In this document: piece by piece, positions 6,063 to 10,258 of the stretch
Layout of the letters: each line of letters begins with the position of its first letter
How positions within the stretch are numbered: position 1 is the first letter of the stretch
Origin: Lentisphaerota bacterium
GTDB taxonomy: Bacteria > Verrucomicrobiota > Lentisphaeria > Victivallales > GWF2-50-93
Assembly (NCBI GenBank): GCA_025360875.1
Contig: JANYBI010000766.1
Span: 1 to 10,258, forward strand
DNA: 10,258 nt
Direction of reading: 5' to 3'
Position numbers and translations under genes: made by a program
The notes under the pieces: generated by a model
The model's database searches: none
Told to the model about the DNA's origin: nothing
Seen by the model: the letters and a program-made list of their open reading frames with translations, nothing else

Positions 6063-7340
6063 ATGCCTATTTTCCAATACACTGCAATGGATTCTTCCGG
6101 CAAGGAGAAAAAGGGCAGAATGGAAGCCGCCAATGAGCAGGCGGTAAACTCTGCGTTGAAAGAGCAGGGAATGTTTCCTACCACCATAAAGGAGGATGCA
6201 GGATCCAAGAAGACTGCAAGGACCACTCCTCAGGCCGGAGGGGCGCAAGGCGGTAAGAAATCGATGATGAATTTCGGTCTTTCCCTTGGTGCTCCCGCCC
6301 TCAAGACTAAGGACCTTACAATCATGACCCGTCAGATTGCAATTCTTCTTGACGCAGGACTTCCTCTTGTCCGTTCCTTGAGGACACTTGAAAAACAGGC
6401 AAAAAATCCTGCCATGAAAAAGGTAATGAAGGAGACTGCGGATTCCGTAGAAGGAGGATCCACATTCTCTGAAGCTCTCTCCCAACATCCAAAGTCTTTT
6501 GACAAACTTTACCTGAACATGATACGTGCTGGCGAAGCCGCAGGTGCGATGGAAGTCATTCTTGACCGTCTTGCCAAGTTCATGGAAAAAGCCGCAAAAC
6601 TCGCAGCCAAGATTAAATCTGCGATGATATACCCGGTAGTCGTTCTCGTAATCGCCATGATGATTACCTCAGGACTGATGATATTCATCGTTCCTAAGTT
6701 CGAAAAGATATTCTCAGAACTTCTTGAAGGTGAAAAACTTCCTCCTCTCACCCAGTTTGTCATAGGCATAAGTAACATCATGCAGAAGCACTTCATAGAA
6801 TCCGCGATCGTAATCGCCATATTGGTAGTCATTTATGTGCTCATAGGGAAAACTACAAAAGGAAGATTCGCGATAGACTGGGTGAAATACAGAGCTCCCT
6901 TGTTCGGTCCAATCATATCAAAATCGGCAATAGGCCGTTTTTCAAGAACACTTGGAACACTTATGAGTTCAGGTGTTCCAGTGCTAAATGCACTGCAGAT
7001 CGTCAGGGATACGGCCGGTAATGAAATTGTATCCGGCGGTGTCCAGAAAGTACATGACGCCGTGAAGGAAGGTGAAGGAATAGCTGGTCCGCTTGCTGCT
7101 ACAAAAATATTTCCGGACATGGTCATAAGCATGATCGAAGTCGGAGAGGAAACTGGAAAGCTTCCTGACATGCTTGAAAAGATTGCCGATACCTATGATG
7201 ATGAGGTCGACAACGCCGTTGAAGCTCTGACGTCCATGATCGAACCTCTCATGATCGTTTTCCTAGCCGTGGTCGTCGGTACCATTGTCATAGCCCTGTT
7301 CATGCCCCTGATTGCAATCATCAACAAACTCGGTGGATGA
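6063..7340 (+). CDS. pilC: PilC/GspF-family inner-membrane platform protein of the type IV pilus
   Basis: Encodes 425 residues, close to the usual 400-410. This protein is the inner-membrane platform on which the PilB and PilT hexamers act. The N-terminus is typical: FQYTAMDSSGKEKKGRM (4-20) followed by the AxNEQAVNSALKEQG helix. Two T2SSF helical bundles follow, starting at about 83 (DLTIMTRQIAILLDAGLPL) and 286 (SKSAIGRFSRTLGTLMSSG). Each bundle carries the expected G-E motif (MIRAGEAAGAM at 153-163; MIEVGEETGKLPDML at 357-371). Three membrane helices are at about 188-210, 247-262 and 394-420. A low-complexity linker (about 46-70, rich in Lys, Gly and Gln) precedes the first bundle. AGGAG at 6052-6056 is a clear ribosome site. 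The stop overlaps the first possible ATG of manC. Confidence 0.95.
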   Translation: MPIFQYTAMDSSGKEKKGRMEAANEQAVNSALKEQGMFPTTIKEDAGSKKTARTTPQAGGAQGGKKSMMNFGLSLGAPALKTKDLTIMTRQIAILLDAGLPLVRSLRTLEKQAKNPAMKKVMKETADSVEGGSTFSEALSQHPKSFDKLYLNMIRAGEAAGAMEVILDRLAKFMEKAAKLAAKIKSAMIYPVVVLVIAMMITSGLMIFIVPKFEKIFSELLEGEKLPPLTQFVIGISNIMQKHFIESAIVIAILVVIYVLIGKTTKGRFAIDWVKYRAPLFGPIISKSAIGRFSRTLGTLMSSGVPVLNALQIVRDTAGNEIVSGGVQKVHDAVKEGEGIAGPLAATKIFPDMVISMIEVGEETGKLPDMLEKIADTYDDEVDNAVEALTSMIEPLMIVFLAVVVGTIVIALFMPLIAIINKLGG

Positions 7341-8461
7341 TATCCGGGCAGAAGGTGCGAAACCAGCCAATGAGAGAAGATTTTTACGCAGTCGTCATGG
7401 CGGGAGGAAAAGGAGAGAGGTTCTGGCCTCAGAGCAGAGCCTCCAAACCCAAACCTTTGTTGCGCCTTGTTGGAGAACTGACTCTCATAGAACAGACTGT
7501 TGAAAGGCTCAGCCTCGTTGCCCCTCCCCAGAATATAATTGTCATCGCAAACCGCGATTATATCGCACCGATGCAATCTCTTCTCGATCACATACCCAAA
7601 GAAAATATAATAGGGGAACCTGTTGGCAGGGATACAGCTCCATGCATAGCATTGGCCGTTGCAGTTGTCTCTGCAAAATCATCTTCGAAAAATCCTGTAA
7701 TGGGAATTTTCCCTGCTGATCATGTGATCAGGGATTCAAAGTCCTTCAGCAATGTCATAAACGACAGCATTAACGCTTCTGAAAAAGGTAACATTGTCAC
7801 CATAGGAGTAAAACCGACTTGTCCAAGTACAGGATATGGATACATTCATTTTGGAAGAAAAATTGACCTTATTTGCGGCACAAGCTTCCATGAAAGCCTT
7901 GGTTTCAAGGAAAAGCCTGACTACGAAACCGCTCTTAAATTCCTGGAAGATGGAAACTACTGCTGGAACAGTGGAATGTTCATATGGACTGTATCGACAA
8001 TCATGGATGCTTTCACGAGGCATGCCCCGGAATTGGCCCTTGTTTCAAGTAATATCAGAAAATCCGTGAATACCAAACACTTCATGGATACTGTTGAAAA
8101 GGAATATTCGAAGATCAAAAAGATTTCTATTGACTATGCAGTCATGGAAAAGGCATCAGATGTAATAGTGGCTGAATGCCTGTTCGACTGGGACGATGTC
8201 GGAAGCTGGACAGCCTTGAAAAACCAGATTGCCCCTTCTGAAAACAACAACGTCATCAAGGGTCTTCATTCAGGGATCAACACTAGGAATTGCATAATAG
8301 TCGGAGACAGTTCCCATCTCATAAGCACGATAGACATCGAGGACGCCATCATTGTTCATACCGACGATGTAACACTTGTCTGTAGAACACGTTCCGCTGA
8401 AAAGATAAAGGAACTTCTCCAAAAGATGTCTTCAAATCCCGAACTTTCCAAATACTTATAG
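7337..8461 (+). CDS. manC: Mannose-1-phosphate guanylyltransferase (GDP-mannose pyrophosphorylase)
   Basis: Encodes up to 374 residues and should convert mannose-1-phosphate and GTP to GDP-mannose, the donor for polysaccharides and glycoproteins. The nucleotidyltransferase signature VMAGGKGERFWPQSR is at 20-34, followed by PKPLL (38-42). Others are GEPVGRDTAPCIALA (93-107), FPADHVI (125-131), STGYGYI (164-170), GFKEKPD (189-195), WNSGMFIW (210-217), SIDYAVME (264-271) and FDWDDVGSW (283-291). There is no C-terminal cupin phosphomannose isomerase domain, so it is the short monofunctional type. The ATG at 7337 overlaps the pilC stop as ATGA, suggesting translational coupling. An in-frame ATG at 7370 (residue 12, MREDFYAVVMAGG), with GAAGGTG 12 bases upstream, matches the usual N-terminus better and may be the true start. 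Possible products served are exopolysaccharide or pilin glycans; this is inference. Confidence 0.92.
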   Translation: MISGQKVRNQPMREDFYAVVMAGGKGERFWPQSRASKPKPLLRLVGELTLIEQTVERLSLVAPPQNIIVIANRDYIAPMQSLLDHIPKENIIGEPVGRDTAPCIALAVAVVSAKSSSKNPVMGIFPADHVIRDSKSFSNVINDSINASEKGNIVTIGVKPTCPSTGYGYIHFGRKIDLICGTSFHESLGFKEKPDYETALKFLEDGNYCWNSGMFIWTVSTIMDAFTRHAPELALVSSNIRKSVNTKHFMDTVEKEYSKIKKISIDYAVMEKASDVIVAECLFDWDDVGSWTALKNQIAPSENNNVIKGLHSGINTRNCIIVGDSSHLISTIDIEDAIIVHTDDVTLVCRTRSAEKIKELLQKMSSNPELSKYL

Positions 8462-8489
8462 ATGAGATATTTCCCCTTTGATTTTAATA

Positions 8490-9194
8490 CTAGTCAATTT
8501 TAAGGGTCGATATTTTCTTCTTAAATGAAATCAGGAGATTTCTGAGGCTTTCTCTCTTGGCTTCGTTCACAACCTCCAGGGTACTTATCAGGAGAGTTGG
8601 ACCAGTTGCTTTCTTGATGCAGTCAGACTTCACTGAAATAAGAGCTTCCTTTTTCTTGATATTCCACATATCAAGATGGGAAAGTATCATCACATCCCTA
8701 TGGGATCCTGGGAGCCAGAGGGCGCCGATGATGGTAGGGTCAAGAAGAGCCGCCGCATTGAAATATATGTTCACTTTTATTATTCCCCTGATTGACAGAA
8801 GGGCATCAGCTCCCTTTGATTCGGCTTCTTTCATGATTCCATTCATATCCTGTATTGAAAGGCTCTGTTCAGGAATGAAAAAATATTCGGAGACAATGCC
8901 ATCCTTCCTGAGATCATCGGCATAAGATTCTATCATCTTCCTTTCAATCTGGTCCCAATCCCAGCTTTCATAATACTCATCTGAAGAATCGACCGTCTCA
9001 AGATCTGCGAAAATCGCAAGTTTAATAGGCTTTTTCAATGCAGAATCAACGATTTGTGTCTTGTCGAGATTCATGTCATCAAGTCTTTTTTCAGCGGAAA
9101 GCTTGTCAAAACTTGTCGCACACCCAGTAATGAAACAAACTGAAAGGACAACGGTTAATATCTCAAATTTCACAGTTCCTCCTTTGACAATCAT
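8490..9194 (-). CDS. Uncharacterised lipoprotein, coupled to comEC
   Basis: Encodes 234 residues. A lipoprotein signal is clear: hydrophobic FEILTVVLSVCF then the lipobox ITGC, with the modified cysteine at residue 25, so the mature protein is membrane-anchored. The mature part is mixed alpha/beta, with KLAIFADLET (58-67), an acidic and aromatic patch (DSSDEYYESWDWDQ, 69-82), ADALLSIRGIIKVNIYFN (129-146) and LHL-type DMWNIKKKEALISVK (175-189). This beta-strand/helix order recalls lipoproteins of the GNA1162/LpoB/CsgG-like or rhombotail type, but I cannot assign a family. The ATG at 9194 overlaps the comEC stop (ATGA) and has GAAGGAG eight bases upstream. A GTG at 9173, behind a perfect AGGAGG, would give a cleaner 17-residue signal peptide ending at C18 and may be the real start. 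It converges on manC, 28 bases away. Function unknown; a link to DNA uptake is only positional. Confidence 0.8.
   Translation of the reverse strand: MIVKGGTVKFEILTVVLSVCFITGCATSFDKLSAEKRLDDMNLDKTQIVDSALKKPIKLAIFADLETVDSSDEYYESWDWDQIERKMIESYADDLRKDGIVSEYFFIPEQSLSIQDMNGIMKEAESKGADALLSIRGIIKVNIYFNAAALLDPTIIGALWLPGSHRDVMILSHLDMWNIKKKEALISVKSDCIKKATGPTLLISTLEVVNEAKRESLRNLLISFKKKISTLKID
9178..9183 (-). promoter_or_regulatory. Shine-Dalgarno site that may set a GTG start for the lipoprotein gene
   Basis: On the - strand, AGGAGG (9183-9178) precedes a GTG at 9173-9171 by four bases. Starting there gives MKFEILTVVLSVCFITGC, a textbook lipoprotein signal. It competes with the ATG at 9194, which has its own GAAGGAG site. 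The sequence alone does not decide between them. Confidence 0.45.
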
Positions 9195-10258
9195 AATTTA
9201 AACTCCTTCAGGACAGGTATGCTGGTATTGATAAGTTCAATACCCTTATTATTAGAGCCTGATATCCTTATTTCAAGTTTTTTACAACCGCGTTTCTTAT
9301 CGCTAATCCTGATTTCCACTGAGGATTCCGGTAAAATGAACTGGATGAAATATGAAGATTCTCCAATCCTATTTTCTACAAACCTGCATGTCAAATTCCC
9401 TTTACTGAACATTACATCTTCTCCGGCGGACAGAAACTTGATTTCCGAACCAGACCCATATGCAGTTTCGATGGTCATCTTCGAAAACCAGCTCTGCTTA
9501 TATTTCTCAGGCATGACAAGACACGAAACCTTTGATCCTGTCAATATATACCTGGCTCCAGCGCAGAAATCCTTGCGGGATTCGCAGATGAGAAGAGTGT
9601 CCACACAGTCAATCCCCCTTTTGGCCAGAATATTTAAAACAGGTTTTGCCGACTGTTTGGATCCGGCATTTACAATAAAGGCACCTCTTCTGCCTGGAGG
9701 ACACACGGCTATGACCGGTTCCTGGCTATCTCCTCCGGATATGACGAAAACCGAACCGGGGCTGAAAGAATTCTTCCAATACCAGAAGCTTGTCATTATG
9801 ACAATAATAGAAGCTGACAACAGAAATACTTTTTTCCGTCTGGATACGACTAACACGACAAGAGCTACATAGAAAACTGCAAGCATCCATATAGGAGGTT
9901 TGAGTAGATATTCATTCCCGAAAGAGGCTCCTAACTCGCTCGCCGAACGTATTACGTCCAAAGACCGTTCGCTAATGAAATCTGCGAATTTCGCAACCGG
10001 CCCAATGGGGAACATCAATATTTTCACAACCACTGCCGCAGAAAACAATGAGACAAATGGGATTATCGCAAAATTTGTAATTATCGAGGAAGGCACGAAT
10101 ATTCCCTGATATACAAGGCATAATCCTATTCCTGAAAGCCAGGCGACAAGACTTGTTATCACGGATCTAATAATCGTCCTAGTGAATTTTGTCCTGACCA
10201 GGAAAAAGGTCAATCCTCCCTGTGCGGGCATCCATCTTGCCAGTTCCAATGCGGAAGC
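9191..10258 (-). CDS. comEC: ComEC/Rec2 DNA uptake channel, C-terminal part (5' end outside window)
   Basis: The frame is open through the window edge (10258) and ends at TGA 9193-9191, giving 355 visible residues. The TTG at 10249 is an internal leucine, not a start. The visible N-terminal part matches the end of the ComEC competence domain, with membrane helices at about 28-55 and 60-83 containing VAWLSGIGLCLVYQGIF, then SSIITNFAIIPFVSL, the conserved segment near the domain end. Two more helices are at about 121-139 and 143-158. The remaining 190 residues occupy the place of the ComEC metallo-beta-lactamase domain, but the motifs are degenerate: DVGQGD is replaced by VISGGDS, and the THxHADHxGG site by CESRKDFCAG (9586-9557). 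ComEC carries single-stranded DNA across the inner membrane during transformation. It is followed by a lipoprotein gene through an ATGA overlap. Identification rests mainly on the membrane part. Confidence 0.82.
   Translation of the reverse strand, partial: ASALELARWMPAQGGLTFFLVRTKFTRTIIRSVITSLVAWLSGIGLCLVYQGIFVPSSIITNFAIIPFVSLFSAAVVVKILMFPIGPVAKFADFISERSLDVIRSASELGASFGNEYLLKPPIWMLAVFYVALVVLVVSRRKKVFLLSASIIVIMTSFWYWKNSFSPGSVFVISGGDSQEPVIAVCPPGRRGAFIVNAGSKQSAKPVLNILAKRGIDCVDTLLICESRKDFCAGARYILTGSKVSCLVMPEKYKQSWFSKMTIETAYGSGSEIKFLSAGEDVMFSKGNLTCRFVENRIGESSYFIQFILPESSVEIRISDKKRGCKKLEIRISGSNNKGIELINTSIPVLKEFKL

Noticed and set aside
1388..7340. Type II secretion system instead of a type IV pilus
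   Set aside because: A PilT with the retraction motif GIQSLIRE is in the same operon, and type II secretion systems have no retraction ATPase; no gspC, gspD, gspK, gspL or gspM genes are seen.
8462..8507. Possible bidirectional terminator between manC and the lipoprotein gene
   Set aside because: CCCTT and AAGGG at about 8475-8507 pair over only five bases, with mismatches inside and a long loop; not convincing as a rho-independent terminator.
9219..9872. 217-residue open frame on the + strand
   Set aside because: Lies antisense to the comEC frame; that frame continues through the window edge with membrane helices of the ComEC type, while this one shows no recognisable domain.
10247..10249. 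TTG start codon for the comEC frame
   Set aside because: The frame remains open to the window edge, and the sequence here corresponds to the middle or later part of ComEC, so this TTG is an internal leucine.

Overview
The window is an ordinary bacterial chromosome segment of moderate GC (roughly 45 percent by eye) with tightly packed genes. Its core is a type IV pilus (T4P) motor operon on the + strand. The phylum cannot be fixed from the sequence. Two tandem PilB-type ATPases followed by PilT and PilC, with an outlying lipoprotein and ComEC, would fit a Gram-negative lineage such as the Planctomycetes-Verrucomicrobia-Lentisphaerae group, but this is a low-confidence impression. The lipobox-bearing lipoprotein and the T4P motor parts suggest a diderm.

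Layout, left to right. Bases 1-99 hold what is probably the 3' tail of an unidentified gene. A MarC-family membrane protein gene (177-779) follows, then a small helix-hairpin-helix protein (821-1129). The last codons of that small gene run antisense into a tRNA-Thr(UGU) gene on the - strand (1108-1182). A 205-base AT-rich gap (1183-1387) contains a candidate promoter for the tRNA and two candidate promoters, one sigma-54-like and one sigma-70-like, for the pilus operon.

The pilus operon runs pilB-like 1 (1388-3106), pilB-like 2 (3128-4828), pilT (4876-5952) and pilC (6063-7340), then manC (mannose-1-phosphate guanylyltransferase, from 7337 or 7370 to 8461). The 110-base gap between pilT and pilC holds a 21-codon open frame behind a perfect AGGAGG and a TGGACA/TATAAT promoter-like pair. 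Together these genes supply two extension ATPases, a retraction ATPase and the inner-membrane platform protein. No pilin, PilQ, PilMNOP or prepilin peptidase gene is visible. manC overlaps pilC by the ATGA arrangement, which ties GDP-mannose production to pilus motor expression.

On the - strand, converging on manC, are a 3' portion of comEC (9191-10258, continuing beyond the window) and an uncharacterised lipoprotein gene (8490-9194) that overlaps the comEC stop by ATGA. ComEC is the inner-membrane DNA uptake channel, and T4P commonly drive DNA uptake, so the neighbourhood is compatible with natural transformation. The C-terminal metallo-beta-lactamase-like domain of this ComEC has lost its histidine metal ligands.

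I see no CRISPR array, insertion sequence, phage gene or obvious novel defence system. The points most worth following are the altered Walker B neighbourhood in the first PilB copy, the degenerate ComEC nuclease-like domain, the ComEC-coupled lipoprotein, the tRNA/CDS overlap, and the short frame and promoter between pilT and pilC.
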